Assembly: GCA_037126765.1 (NCBI GenBank)
Contig: JBBCBC010000030.1
Span: 2,018,478 to 2,082,477, forward strand
Source: Stenogyne calaminthoides
Taxonomy: Eukaryota; Streptophyta; Magnoliopsida; Lamiales; Lamiaceae
DNA length: 64,000 bases
Direction: 5' to 3'
A program made the position numbers and the translations under genes. Positions 11,269-24,800 of this stretch are shown one piece after another (the first letter of the stretch is position 1; every line of letters begins with the position of its first letter). Under the pieces are notes generated by a model that saw only the letters and a list, made by a program, of their open reading frames with translations, searched no databases and had not been told where the DNA came from.

Positions 11269-11960
11269 CCTAAAAAGAATCCTCTTACAAAATATTTCTT
11301 TTTCGGTTCTTCTTCTCCAAACTTGACCAATTCAACTAATTTGAAAGAAAAATATAAATTTTGATTGATTTAGCTTTCTAGATATGAAACCGATTTGATT
11401 TTGGTTCCAAATTTCAACAAATTATGCACCCAAATCACTTTGTTCTAAATTCATTATTGAATGAATAATGCACCCAAATCACCCAAATTATGCACTCAAA
11501 TCACCACATTCTAAATTCTTCAATTAATTTCAGAAACCAAAAGAATAGCTAGTATCTGAGAACGCCGGAACTAAGAGCGACTCAAGCAACATAATACATT
11601 ACCGGAATTGAGAGCACCGAAGTTGATTTTGAGAGCGCCGAAACTGAGAGTAAATCAGACAACAAAAGATATACATGAACTGAGAGCACTAGAAACAAAC
11701 GAAAAATTCAGAAACCAAAAATTAGAATCTAAGAACATCAGATTTGAGATGTGGCGTGACTATGAACGAGAATGGAGGAACTGAAAATGAATACGGAGAA
11801 GAGAGAGAGAGAGAAAAAAGTGGAAGGAAGAACAATGATTCAGTTCTATCGAAGAGGAACCAATTCTTTTGAAAATTACATGAGATTTAAATTGAAATAA
11901 AGACTATCCACTACATATTTTGAGTGAATAGTACTATAAGATACAAAGGAAAAATGTAGT

Positions 11961-13982
11961 GACACTCCACTACAAAATGAGATAATTTTATCCCTAGAGT
12001 CAATTTTTATTACAATTATACCATTCAAAAAAACTGCCACCAAATACACCATTATTCTAATTTAATAGTGATTTTCCATATCTCTCTTTATTTTCGGTCA
12101 AAAACCGATTCCCCATCTTCCTCTCTTCATTATTTCTCATCTCTCGTCCCTCTCTCTCTCTCTCTCTCTCTCAAAACCCCCCGTTTGAAGAAGGAGAGGT
12201 CGTGGGGGGTGATCCACTTTGGTGGTGGTGGAGTGGGGTTGGTGGTAGGCGGCGGGCGACGACGTTGGTGGTGTTGGTGGTGGGGCGAGGGAGTTTGACG
12301 ACGGCGGCGGCGGCGGTTGCATCGCTGGGGGTGCATCGCCGCCCCTCTCGATCTGGGTTTTGGGGAGGGGGTGCGGGGCGGCGTGAGGGGCCGCGGTGTG
12401 AGGCGGTGGTAGGATGGTTCTGGTTGTGCCGCGGCGTGGTTCCTACGCCGATCTGGTTTCTGAATGTTGGTGGGATGGTGCGGCGGTGGGGGGCCGTGGT
12501 GGTGGGATGGTTCTGGTTGTGCCGCGACATGAAAGTTGTTTGTCTTGATGTTGTATAGTCTCTATTAAGATAGCTATGAGCCTTCCATTTTGAATGATGC
12601 ATTGATTTTCTAACATGATGCATGTTGGATTTGTTTGCTATATTTGTCATCTCAACTTCAAACATTTATTGTATATTTTGTTAAATGAAGCTTGTGATTT
12701 TGCAATTATTTGGATTATCTAAACACAAAGTACGTAGGTCTTAAAATTCCCTAAAAATTAGAAAAATGATGTGTGTTGTTATAACAGATCTGTTATTTAG
12801 ATCTATTTTCACCAAAAAAATGAAACTGGAAAATTGAGTGGTAGATCTTGTGTATGCTGTTGAGTTAGTGGATTATATGAATTCATGTTCTATAATTTTA
12901 TTTTATTTTGATTTATGGGACGAAGGCAATGAAATATAATTTGAATGTTGTTGCAGCGTGAAATAGAGAAGCAGAAATGAAGATACGGATCTGATATTTA
13001 GGAATTATTGTAATTTTGGTGGGGTTTTTAGGCCCGAAATAATGTTGATAGACAGTGATGATGATGCGGTGTGGTTTTGGTGGGGGTTTTTTAAGCCCAT
13101 AAACATCATATTTTCGACAATTTTCGACAATAGAGAAGCAGAAATAAGATACGGATCTGGGAAGTACAGTGGGGTTTTTATTGTTTATGTAATTATTGTA
13201 ATTGTTAGGATTTTTTTGTATTTTTATATGTAATCACTGTTGTAAATTTATATGAAAAGTATAATTATTTATGTAATTACTGTATTTGTAATCTCTAGAG
13301 CTTTGAAAAATGCACTCCAGGCCCAAATACAATATTATTTTTTTTAAGTGCACTCCAAAATTGGCTAAAAATACAATTTTGTTTGAAAAATGCACTCCAA
13401 AATTTACTCAAAATACAATTTTTTTTTTAAAAAAATGCACTCCAAAATGGGATCAAAATACAATTTTGTTTGAAAAATGCACTCCAAAATAGGCCCAGAA
13501 GTGCACTCTAAAAATTGCCTAGAAGTACATAAAATACAAAAAAAATGCACTTCCAAATTAGCCCAGAAGTGCATAAATTTAAAAAAATTATTTTCTGAAA
13601 ATTGTATATTTTTTTTACTTCAAAATACAATTTTTTTAAAATTGATCCAAAATACAATTTTTAAAAAAAATGCACTATAAAATTGATCAAAAAGTGCATA
13701 AATTTAAAATTACTAAATCACTAAAATTATTATGGTGTTGAAATTTAAAATTTTGTATTAATTAATAATTTAATTAATTCAGTAAATTAAAAAATTTGAA
13801 CTTTTAAAATTTTAAAATACAAAAAGTTAAAATGAGTCAGAAGTGCAGAAACGTGTCAGAAGTGCAGAAAACTGGGCAGAAGGGCAACTTAGACTTTTTG
13901 GCCACTTTTTTATACCTTAGAGTCACTTTTTTTTGTTATGTATCTTAGAGTACTTTTATTAGTGACTTTGTAGTGGAGTGTC
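11961..13982. mobile_element. Foldback element with GC-rich gene-like core (element B)
   Basis: The left end GACACTCCACTACAAAA and inverted right end GACACTCCACTACAAAG match. Similar bases continue inward (CTAGAGTC and CTAAGGT blocks). The core at 12060-12560 has a CTCTCT tract, then very GC-rich GGTGGTGG sequence. The unit GATGGTTCTGGTTGTGCCGC occurs at 12413 and again at 12509, an internal tandem duplication. No protein is convincing. The layout (CT tract, GC-rich pseudo-exon, AT-rich tail) repeats that of element A and of the element at 25923. No matching target duplication was seen. Confidence 0.45.
13311..13690 (+). repeat. Minisatellite, about 42-bp unit (TGCACTCCAAAAT)
   Basis: TGCACTCC recurs at 13311, 13349, 13391, 13436 and 13478, with spacings 38, 42, 45 and 42. 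Each is followed by about ten variable bases and then AAATACAATTTT. Decayed copies with AGAAGTGCA continue to about 13880. An apparent open frame through it (KCTPK repeats) is a by-product of the tandem unit and is not taken as a gene. Confidence 0.7.
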
Positions 13983-14111
13983 TCTCCCCCATTTAAATTT
14001 ATTTGTTTTTTGAATGATATTTGTATAATATTCATTGTATCCCAAAAAAAAAAAATCACACCTCTTTTGATGGAATTTGTTATTCACTTAAAATTGAAAA
14101 ACTACGGGGTC

Positions 14112-16434
14112 GGAGTGGGTCAGATTGATCATGGAATGCTTCTCCACCCCAACCTACTCATTCAAAATCAACAACAATATCCGAGGAAGGGTGGTACCTA
14201 CACGGGGACTAAGGCAAGGAGATCCGCTCTCTCCTTTCCTTTTCATCCTGGTGTCCCAAGGTCTTTCAGCCATTATCAACAACCACGCAGCCGAGGGGAA
14301 AATTGCAGGGATTAGGGTGGCAAGAGGAAGTCCGATGATCACCCACCTTTTCTTTGCTGATGATAGCCTTATGTTTTTCAAAACCAACAAGGAAAGCGTT
14401 CAGACCATTAAAAATTGCCTAAAATCTTACGAGAAAGCTTCAGGTCAGCTTATCAACTTTGATAAATCAGCGCTCTCCTTCAGCAAAAATACCGTCCCGG
14501 ACAATATCGCTTTCACCAAAGATTGCCTCCATATTCAAGTATGGCAAAGTCACGACCTCTACCTAGGTCTTCTAACTTTCTCGATTAAAAGCAAAAGGCT
14601 CCAATTTGGCTACCTGAGAGACAGAGTGGCAAAAAGGATGGCTAGTTGGAAGAATAATTTTTTCTTTGAAGGGGGAAGGGAGGTTCTTCTCAAAGCAGTA
14701 ATCCAAGCTATCCCCACATATGCTATGTCATGTTTCAGAATTTCAACCTCCCTTTGTAGCGATATTGAATCAATGTGTGCCCGCTTCTGGTGGGGAGGGA
14801 ATCCGGATGGAAAAAAAACACATTGGAAAGATTGGAAACTACTCACAAAACCAAAGAATGAGGGAGGGATGGGTTTCAGAGACCTTTTAACCTTTAACAA
14901 AGCCCTCCTCGCTAAGCAGATTTGGAGAATTATCACAAACCCAAATTCTTTGGTGGCCAAAGTCTTCAAAGCCAGATACTTCAAACATACCGATATCATG
15001 GAAGCGACTCTAGGCTCAAATTCTTCATACATTTGGCGGTCCATTATGTGGAGTAAATCGACTTTATCAGAAGGTCTTATCTGGAAGATTGCTAATGGTA
15101 ATGAGGTCCATATAAGGAAAGACAGGTGGATCCCAAGCCTCCACACGGGGAAGATTTTCTCTTTAACTACCTATGAAAACAAAGTTAAAGTCAAGAAAAT
15201 CCTGTCTGACACTAACCGTTGGGATCCGACAAAGATCGACATGCTTTTTCCCAGCTACGAGGCTGAAGCCATAAAAAAAGTTCCGATAGACCAATATGGA
15301 AGCCATGACACGCGTTTCTGGCGCTTCTCCAAGAAAGGCCTATTCACAGTCAAATCAGCTTATTGGAATGCACATACAGTTAAACTAAATGTTGAAGGAA
15401 AAGAAAGTTGCGCTATTAGCACCGTTCCAACCTTTTGGACCAAAATCTGGAAACTCTATATCCCGCCAAAAGTTAAAATCTTCTTATGGAAGGATGCTCA
15501 CGATGCAATAGCCTCAGAAGCAAACTTGGCTTCACACCATATTCCTTGCCCCTCCAGGTGCGTTCTTTGTGGTTTCCATTGGTCAGATACTAATCATGCC
15601 ATTTTCTATTGTCAGGTGGCTAAGGCAGCTTGGAGAGACACCGAGTGGTGGCCTTTGATTAAAAAACAAAGGGAATATCCAGTGAAAGCCTAACAGCATA
15701 CCTCATTCAATCCTTGAACGAGGATGACCTCGAAAGAGTGGCAACCAAGATATGGGGAATTTGGAAAGAAATGTGTGACATCTCCCATTAAAGGAATGGT
15801 CAAACCACAAGGGGAGGAAACTTAATTCGAGCCTCATGGACGGAAGCTTTCCTTCATCAATATCGGGCCGAAAGAAACAAAATAAACCAAGGTGAAATCT
15901 TTGATACATACACACATGCCTCGCCCCGGGTCGAGAACAAGGCCGAGTGTTTTGTGCTAAAAATTTATGCAGCGTATAATGATTCCACTACAAAGTATGC
16001 TATAGGTTTCTGTATTTATGAACCGGGCGGACTACCTTGGGCCGCAGGTTTCCATAAGATCAACCCTCCGGTTTCGGTTATGGCAGCAGAATTAATGGCT
16101 ATCATAGATGGTGTATCCTTCTGGTTGAACAGAATAAGGGGGTCCATCATGATTTTTTCGGACTCCACTGATGCAATAAAAGCGATTACAACTGACTCTA
16201 CTTACAAAGGCTATGAAGAAAAATTGATTGAGAGCGCGCCCTAATTAAGAACACCTCAGTGAAAGGTGTTTGGTTTTGTCCACGGTCTCATAACTCAGCG
16301 GCGCACAATTTGGCAAAGCTGGCTACTAAATCTCCTCTCCCTCAAGCTTGGGTGGGCGATGATATTCCAAGACACATTATGTCTCTTGTTCAAGACCCAC
16401 ACATCTTGTAATCTTGTTTTGAGCTCCTAAAAAA
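14112..16434 (+). mobile_element. 5'-truncated LINE (L1-type) insertion
   Basis: The insertion is bounded by a near-perfect duplication, AAAACTACGGGGTC at 14097-14111 and AAAACTACGGGTC at 16435-16447, the latter directly after a poly(A) run (16429-16438). Only the 3' half of ORF2 is present: part of the reverse transcriptase, a zinc-binding region, and an RNase H domain. The truncation point lies inside the reverse transcriptase, typical of incomplete target-primed reverse transcription. It is oriented with the plus strand. Confidence 0.85.
14113..16411 (+). pseudogene. LINE ORF2 remnant: reverse transcriptase, zf-RVT, RNase H
   Basis: The frame from 14113 to 15693 encodes reverse transcriptase motifs GLRQGDPLSPFLF and FFADDSLMFF (catalytic ADD), then the thumb-like SFGG/GGREVLLKAV region. 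A zf-RVT type domain follows (PPKVKIFLWKDAHDA, then CVLCGF and a later H and C). The frame stops at 15693 and continues in another frame with one more stop near 15790. RNase H follows at 15954-16244 (YAAYNDSTTKYA, MAAELMAI, FSDSTDAIKAI) and then another frame shift before NSAAHNLAKLA. At least three disabling lesions plus the missing N-terminus make it inactive. Confidence 0.85.
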
Positions 16435-16447
16435 AAAACTACGGGTC

Positions 16448-17140
16448 ATCTCCGAATCATGGGATAATAAAAAAGAATTTCATCAATTAAAATAGATAAA
16501 TAATAATATTAGATAATTAATTGTTATCCAACCTTATCATTCAAAATAAACACAACCTAATTAGATGAAACAATGAGAGGTATCAAAATGCGTTCGTAAA
16601 AATGATTTCAAGCAAAATTTTCATCTTTGCTTTTTGTACTCCTTTCATGATTGGTGTACACACCCAATTTTATGTAAACCTGATGTATTCTTAAAAAGGA
16701 TGGTGTATGAGAAATTCAAGTACCTCATAATCTTATACTAGCAAGATAATTAATTATTTTACCTTTAAAAAAAATCGCCCCAGTTTTTACCCAACTGCCA
16801 AGTAACCCAAGTTAAAAGAGCATCATTATTTCTATTATATTGTAGTAGGATTTTATTGAGACACCAATACAATAAATTGGGAAAAAAAGTGTATTATCAG
16901 ACCTTATAATTCGACAGTATAAAACATTTTAATACTCTAATTTTGTATATAAGCATCTAAAATGAAAGCTTAAAACCCCAAATCCAGTTTGGAATCAACT
17001 TCAATACAATCAAGAAAACGCATGAGAGCACAATAACTGAAGTCGAATCCATCCATAATCCTACTTACAACTATATCACGATCCACAAACAATAGAACAA
17101 ATACCAACACAAACAAATATGATGATCTAAATTTTAGCCT
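16448..17140. other. Intergenic stretch and 3' UTR of the FPA-like gene
   Basis: AT-rich sequence without open frames of interest. The part from about 16960 to 17140 is presumably the 3' UTR of the minus-strand gene. No element with definable ends was found. Confidence 0.4.
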
Positions 17141-18821
17141 TCAGGTCCCTTTACCTTGCTGAATCTGCTGAAGAAGGGCGGCAGCGAGCTGCAGCGTTGC
17201 TTGCAACCGTTTCTGTGGATCAGCCTCGTTGTCTTGCTCTGTATTCTGAAACTGCTGATTAGCCACAGCTACCGCCTGAGCTGCCTCCCCCTGTTGAAAC
17301 TCTGCAGAAACCTGTTCGCCTTGAAATCCGTAATTTTCTTGACTTTTATACGAATATCCACCTTGATTAACATTTCCAGACGGTCTATACTCTTCTGTAG
17401 TCGACACACCGCCCGACTGCCCCTGCTGCCCGAGAAGAGACGATGCCAGCTCAGCAAGCTGTCTGGACGAGAGACCCGATGAAGGATTTCCTGAAACCGG
17501 GCCCCACTGGCTGTTTCCACTCAAAGGGACACTAGAAACAACATCAGGCGTGTAGCCACTATGAGCTGCTTCTTGCATTGGTCTAGGAAACGAAGAATAC
17601 GTTGATGGATTGGACGTCTGTTGCGCGACGTTTCTGATAACGGGCTGTGGATTTCGAGTGTAGTCGGGCCCAGCAGGCAAGTATGGGCCCGAAGGTGAGA
17701 TTGGCGTCTGTTGATAAACTGAATCGTTCTGGAAGGACGTGAAGGGAGTTTCTCGGTTTTCATAGCTAGAGGGCGGAGGATCTAAACGTAGGACAACACC
17801 GGAAATGCTCAGTTTTCCGGGGACTTTTAGGACTTTTTCGCTGAAGTCTGAAGGAGGGACGAGAAACAAGGTGTTTCTTTCATCCAATTTGACGACTGCT
17901 GCGCGCTGTTTGTCCCCGAGATACTTCATGAATTCGTTGTAGTACGCAATATCGGGATCGTTTGCAGGGGCAAAAAAGACAACCCAAGCATTAGCAGCTT
18001 GGTAGTGATGCTTTGCAAGCATGTCCAAACTAGTCCTTGCTGTGCAGTCCAGATATTCAGGTCTGAAGCATCAAAAACATCAGATTAAACATTATATTAT
18101 ATCTCTACTAACTCAAGAAGAAATACCAAGAATCTGATAAGAAGCTAAGGTTGCACTCGGAAGAAATTCAAAATGCATGATTTGAAATCAACATATTTGA
18201 ATCCCCACCCCTCAAAACTTGGTTCAAAACAGAAGCAATATATTTCAAATGAATCAAATTCATATCGATTTAAAAACATCAATGAATTTTAAATCCATCA
18301 TCAACTCCTTTATTCCAGAAGCAACCTAAATCAATACACCCAGTTGGATACCATTTGCATAAGCATTCTCTGCCTTAGCAGTACGCTTCCAAATTTTCAT
18401 TAAAATACTGAGTAACACTTGGGCGCACCAGTTGCACCATGCAACTAGTGCACAACTAATATTGTTCAATGAAAATAACTACTCCCTCCATCCAACTTCA
18501 TTATTCCCACTTTCCCTTTTGGGCCGTCCGATTTCATTATTCCCATTCAATCACTTTATTCATAAGTAGACCCCAAAATATCCCATAATACCCCCAACTT
18601 ATCTACTTTATACATAAGCTAATCAATATTCATTAAAACCCGTGCACAGAGAAATGAAGTAAATTTGGAAGGAGGGAGTAATAATTGTTCAATGAAAACA
18701 GCTAATACTGATCAACTAATACATGTCAGTAAAACAACTAATACCATTTAAAAATATACTTGAGTTGCACAGTGCAACTGGTGCATAAAAGTATTTGCCA
18801 AATTCTTAACTTATCCAAAAA

Positions 18822-18852
<31 letters not shown>

Positions 18853-21800
18853 TTATGTGGGAGCAATGTACTTACAGGACCATGTCCGGTGGTTTTCCAA
18901 CAGGAAAGCAACGAGCACGACATACAGGTGTTCCTCCCTTAGATATCATTCCCTCCCACCTCCACACTTCTTTCGAAGACGATTCTCGTAAATCGGGGGT
19001 CAACTTTTTCTTATCAAGGTGAGGTAATGGCAATGGCCATGGCTTCGAACTAACCTGAAAATCATCACGTGATGCATTCAAATGATCGCCCCTTTCCACA
19101 TATGGCTGACCTGTATTCATCGGTCTATACCCAGAATGCCTAGAATTGTAATTCTTTTCATGAATCCTGGATTGAGGAGTGTCATAAGAAAAAACACGTT
19201 TTGTTTTCTCCAAGTCCTCTAATGGATATTCTGGCAGCTCATTTTCAGGAGGAAAATGATCGGGCTCCCGTTTTCTTGCCCCTCGCAAGAAAGACACATC
19301 TTCAGGCAAATCCCACGGGTCCTCGTACATTGGCCCTTGACGAGGATAATTTTCAGGAGAGAATTCACGATCACGACTGCGTAAATTCCTCGGAGGACTA
19401 ATCGAACGATCGTATCTATTTCTGGGTAATCCTAGTTCAGATCCTTGTGGGACCCACCTCCGGTCATGGATATTATTTCTAGAAGGCCATAAATTCATAC
19501 TCCGATCTAAACCCATCTCCTCATGATCACCATGATCCAGACTTGGCATATAAGGAGGAGATCTAACGCGGTGATCCCCACGCATATCATTGTAGTCCCT
19601 ATCAGATTGAAACGATCCAGAACGTCCATATGATCCCCGTGGGGAAGGTGGATCATTCATCATGTTCCTCTCTCTGTTGGATGGTCCCAAATCGTTCTTT
19701 GCAAAGCATATATGTACACGAGGATTTCCAAATAATTTCCCATGTAGAGCTTCTTTGGCCCTGGAGGCTGCCATTACGTTTCTGAAATGAACAAAGGCAT
19801 AAGTTCGACCGGGAAACGCAGTTATTTTCTCGATTTCTCCGAATGGTGAAAAGGCCTTCCTTAGAACAAATTCGTCCATTTTCAACTGGGCAGGAAATCC
19901 CACCCATAAGACTTCACTAGGCTCCACATTTTTGTCGATCATCTTGGATTTGTTTGGATATGATTGGTCAAGACTCGAGCAACGTGCTCTTGAGTCCCTC
20001 TGGGAGTATGGTGAGACACGGGCCTTGGGGTGTGGGCCATCCCTTCGATCAGAGTAGTCTGCATCTCGTTGTGGTGGCAATGATTTTTCCTGCAATTTTT
20101 TGACATCTATTATAATTCTAACTGTTGAAAGGTTGCTTGAAAATATTCCAACTCTGTTTCTACTACACATAAGTTGAAGTCCCCCACCCCCACAACACCC
20201 AACACGCTGTCTATTTCTTCACCTCAATCACTGTTGATTCTTCCAAACACAGATATCAAAGTCAAATGTAAATTAGCAAAAAAGATGCATCCAAAGAGAG
20301 AAACACTTTTGAATAGCACTAAAATGAAAAATGCAGATTTTACACTCCGGGGATGCAGTACCTAAGTTCTTAAAGAGTACAAAATCTAACAATATGTATA
20401 TACATAAATAAAGTTAGATCTTGTTAAACACAGGGTAAACGAAAGGTTGACATTGAAAACCCAACATGTATTCAACATTGAGATGGATCACAGCATCAAG
20501 AGATGCAAATGCTAAAAGAAATGTCGACATTGAAAACCCTACATGAATTCAACATTGAAATGGCTCACAGCATCAAGAGATACAAATGCTAAAAGAAAGG
20601 TTGAATCCCTAAAAAAGCAAAAGGTGATCTCTAGAATTATATATTATCATCTATAATCATTTGTTAGAATGCCACCAACAGAAACAGAGAACTAAGCAAA
20701 GGTTCTTTGAGCTCATTAACCAACAAAGAATATATTTTATAACTGGCTAACTATAAAAGATAATGGAGGTAAGGAGACCAATGCTAACTAATTAAGTCAC
20801 CTCTATGCAATATCCTCAAGATAAGTAACCTACCTGCTGCAGGTTAAACTATGCAAAGTTTTGTAACCTCTATTCACTCAGATCAATCATGACATGAATA
20901 AAGAACAAACTGAATGATAACAAAATCATTATAAAATCCAATGACCACTTTTACGTTATTGGGGATATTGTGAAAAAAAATTAATTTAATTTTTTCTTCA
21001 GCACAAAAAAATTACTTTATGATCCTCGTGAGGATTAAGCAACACAGCCAATATTTGAGAAACATCATCATATGAACAAAACTCGTAAAAACCAATAACT
21101 AGGTGATGTACATCTGTCATTGAGCATTTCCATGATCAGGGTTAACTCAAATTTGGTGTTGCAACACACACAAAAAAGATTAACTATGATCATGACTAAC
21201 CTCACTCCAACACCCAATCAAAAACTGATCATTTTAGTACAATAATATGTGTTCTTTCGGTAGACAAGCAGGACCATGAAGGCAACTGTTTGCCAAAAAA
21301 CCAAACTAATAATAACTCGTCTGGCACAAAAGGCCAGTGCATTTGTCCAGTGAAATAGTACATTGTACTATTGTAGGATAGTTATTCAACTTTCTATTTA
21401 AACTTATAGCATCTATGAGATATGTTTATTTTGTTTGCTGGTTCCAAACTTCCAATAGACAACAAAATTCTAGAAGAGAACTACACGTCCCCAAATTGTT
21501 ATCCCCGATGCATCAGTTGTCTACCATAAATGCCATACAGAAAGTTCCTGGCCTACCTCATTTGAATGTGCAATTGGCAAACGCAATTCGATGTCAAGGA
21601 TTTTGAATTTTATGATCCCCTAATGAGGTAAAAAGAAATTGGCACTGTTTTCTAGTATTTTTCTTGCATTGCATTACGAGAAATGGATTCTAGTATTTCC
21701 TTGCAATTGCTATCATACTCCAACCACGAAAAATGCATTTCTCCTGTGTTGTCTACACAGAAATATTCTATAATGGAAGTCACAGAGAATGACAATTTGC

Positions 21801-24800
21801 ATACAGCATTCTGCAAATTGCTCAACTACAAACTTTCACAATAATGTATTTCCTTTCGATAAACAGCAATGATTATCTTTGATAGCACTGATAACTGAAC
21901 CATTTGAGTTCTATGATGGATAGCTGAAGGAGTCGCAGGAAAGATTTTGAAGTGACCTGTTGTTTTCACAACCATAAATCATACTAGTTCACTTGAGTAG
22001 ACTTTGTTGTTTATCATTTTCTTTCATTTTATTGGATTAGAAACATGAGTTGGGGGTTTTCGCATCTGTTACTGACAGTGAGTACATTGCACAAAGTATC
22101 GTGGTACCTTAGAATAACAAGTTTGTCCTGAGTCTTGTCAGAATTTACACATTCAAAACCAATGTTGGTTATGTCATGCGACTGGTCGGACTAGACCTTG
22201 CAGTGAGAGACAGTTGGATGAATAGAGCTCCTTAAACTTCTCTAAAACAAAGCATGATCATAGCCAAATTGTGGTTTGAATAAGTTATTTCTCATTATGG
22301 ATCAAAGAGCTATAATTTGGAGATTATTTTATCACAGGTTGGTACATATCATCCTCATTTTCGTCTTTCAGGAAACAATTGATATATGATTCTAATGAAT
22401 TTCTCACTGGCTGACTGGTTACGAAATCTGGAAAGGTATATGCCTCTAACAGCATAATATAAATGCACTGAGCCACTGATATTTGGTCAAGTTGGGGAAA
22501 ACATATAATGATGACCTTGGTGTGTGATTGGAGAGGAACTGCAGACATTTGGATGCAAATTAGCTAGCAACTGTGAGGTCCGCAGATACAAATAGCCATG
22601 CTAAGTGTAAATAAAGCAAGGTTGAAATCGATCACGGTAGTCTGACGAATAGGATTGCCATTTTGTTTAGCAATTCCTTTTTGTGCTCATTTTTTACAAT
22701 ACCACCCCCACTGGGTGTAAGATGTTACACGTAGCAATATTTTGATCTACTGAGAAACCATTGACGACATTTGTTCTGTTTCAGGGACATGAAACCATAA
22801 ACTAGGTGATTGTTCACTATCTCCAAACTGATTTAAACTCCAAAAGCTTCATTAGAATGTCCTTTGAAGACCGGTCTCAAGATATATAGCCGTAGAGGTT
22901 GCTTGCTGCAAAGTGCCAATGCTATTGGTGCCACAAATTCTAGAAACTGACAATGATGTCATTAAGTCTGGCTGCTTTTGCTCCTGGATCCCCAAATGAA
23001 CGAAAAAACTTCCACTTTTCTAGGCAGTTTTTGTTTGAATCTCTATCCTAATTAGGAAGATGAAATTCAAGATTGGAACTCGACGAATATGCTTTTGGAC
23101 TTGCAGTTAAAAAGTATCTAATTTAAGCTGTATAGACTAATTTAGATAGCTTAATTCAGCTAACTTAATTCAGCTAACACCCTCAGATAATGGTATTACA
23201 AGGAAAACCAAGTGCAAGAAAAGAAGGGAAGCAAACTCAAGAATTCAACTATGAAGCAACGTAACAAACTTAGATGAATTGGTTAACCATGCCAGACTAT
23301 GAACCCCACAAATAAATGTCATCTTCAAATTCATAGTGTGTGGAAGAATTGGTGAAAACTTTGCACTAGGAGAGTTTTTTGGGTATTCTACTATTCTTCA
23401 ACGTTTTTCTAAATGACCGATATTCAACATGATGGTTTCTTCCCTATTCTTAGCTTCAATTCAACAGCATAAGTAGATTCATCTTGAGAGGTCTCTCTCC
23501 TAATCCCTACCTATTGCTTATCATGAATAAATATGTGGAGCCATCAGGTACTTTTTGCAACCTTTTAATGGATTATTGAAAAGGTTTAACTTCAATGTCA
23601 TGCTCACCTTGCCTGTGACAAGTAGTTGATTTTCTGTTGCACAATGTCATTTTCACCTTTACAAGTCAGTTTATTCACAAAATATTACCAAAATGGAGAG
23701 TGAATTAGGGGACTTTTCTACAACTTCTCCACAAAACAAGGTTATACTGTATTGTTTACTCTTGCATCTAAGTCAGGAAGATTTGTAACAGCCTGAAAAG
23801 AGGAATGGTTTCTGCTGCCCTTTGAAAATTTTGCACCATTTATTTTGGAGGCACTCCTACTTAACAAGGGAGAGGTCACTTTAGCATCTTAAGACTAATT
23901 GTCATAGGAAATGTTAAATGTAGATTTTGTGCAAGGGGCAATTGTAGCTCATGTTAATTGATTGGACAGCTGTTCGAAGTACAGAATGAAGGGAAAAATT
24001 CTTCCTGTATGATTATAATGTTTCTGTTCTCTTTATATTTTCTTCTTTTCCCTTTTTATGTCAGATTGGAGAATGGAACTGATTCTTCTGAATATTAAAT
24101 GATATTGGAAGGAAGAAATGGATTTAATGACCAATTGAATCTTCATGTGTATTTGCTTGGGGTATTCTGCATTATCATGGACTAACATGGAACAGCTAGA
24201 TGATCCATAACTTCATATTGATAATACAATAAAAGGCATCAAGACAGTACCACAAGAAAAATAGACAAAGATTGACAAAACTAACCGCCTTGGCAAACTC
24301 CATTTTAAGTGTATTGCCCTCAATATTATAACCTTGAAGCTCTCTCATTGCAGCAAAAGCATCTTCTTCATGTATATAATTAACAAATGCATAGCTCCGA
24401 CCTGGTTGAAACGCGAGACTCTCAAGATCCCCAAACTCTAAAAAGTAACGGGCTAAACCACTCTCACTTAAGTTGTGAGAAAGATTTCCGACCCAGAGGT
24501 GCCTTGATGGGGGATTGCTTCCCCGACCATGATTGGGTCTCTCTTCTGATCTTGAAGGGTAGTCTGGGTAATCCCTACGAGGTCTGCCTCTTCCTTCTCT
24601 GATGTTCTGTAAACACCAAAGAATAACATAATCCACATGAAATATATGCCTATAATATTTTAACATACCCTTTATTAGGCCATTAACTAGTTGGTGCAAG
24701 ACAATAATACATAGAATGGAATTAAAGTATAATCCTGCAATTGGACTTCGACAAAAAGTGAATTGCCACAGCAGGAAAAACCACAAAAAATCAAAGGAGA

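Noticed and set aside
12068..12665. Open frames up to 164 codons in element B
   Set aside because: Same reason: GGTGGT and CT tracts, overlapping open frames on both strands.
13310..13680. Open frames of 60-67 codons with repeated KCTPK
   Set aside because: They are produced by translation of the 42-bp minisatellite; copies vary in length and shift frame.
13310..13900. CRISPR-like array
   Set aside because: Plant nuclear DNA; repeats are degenerate, spacers are not unique, and no cas genes exist.
22324..22548. 74-codon frame in the long FPA-like intron
   Set aside because: No recognisable domain; size expected by chance in 4 kb.
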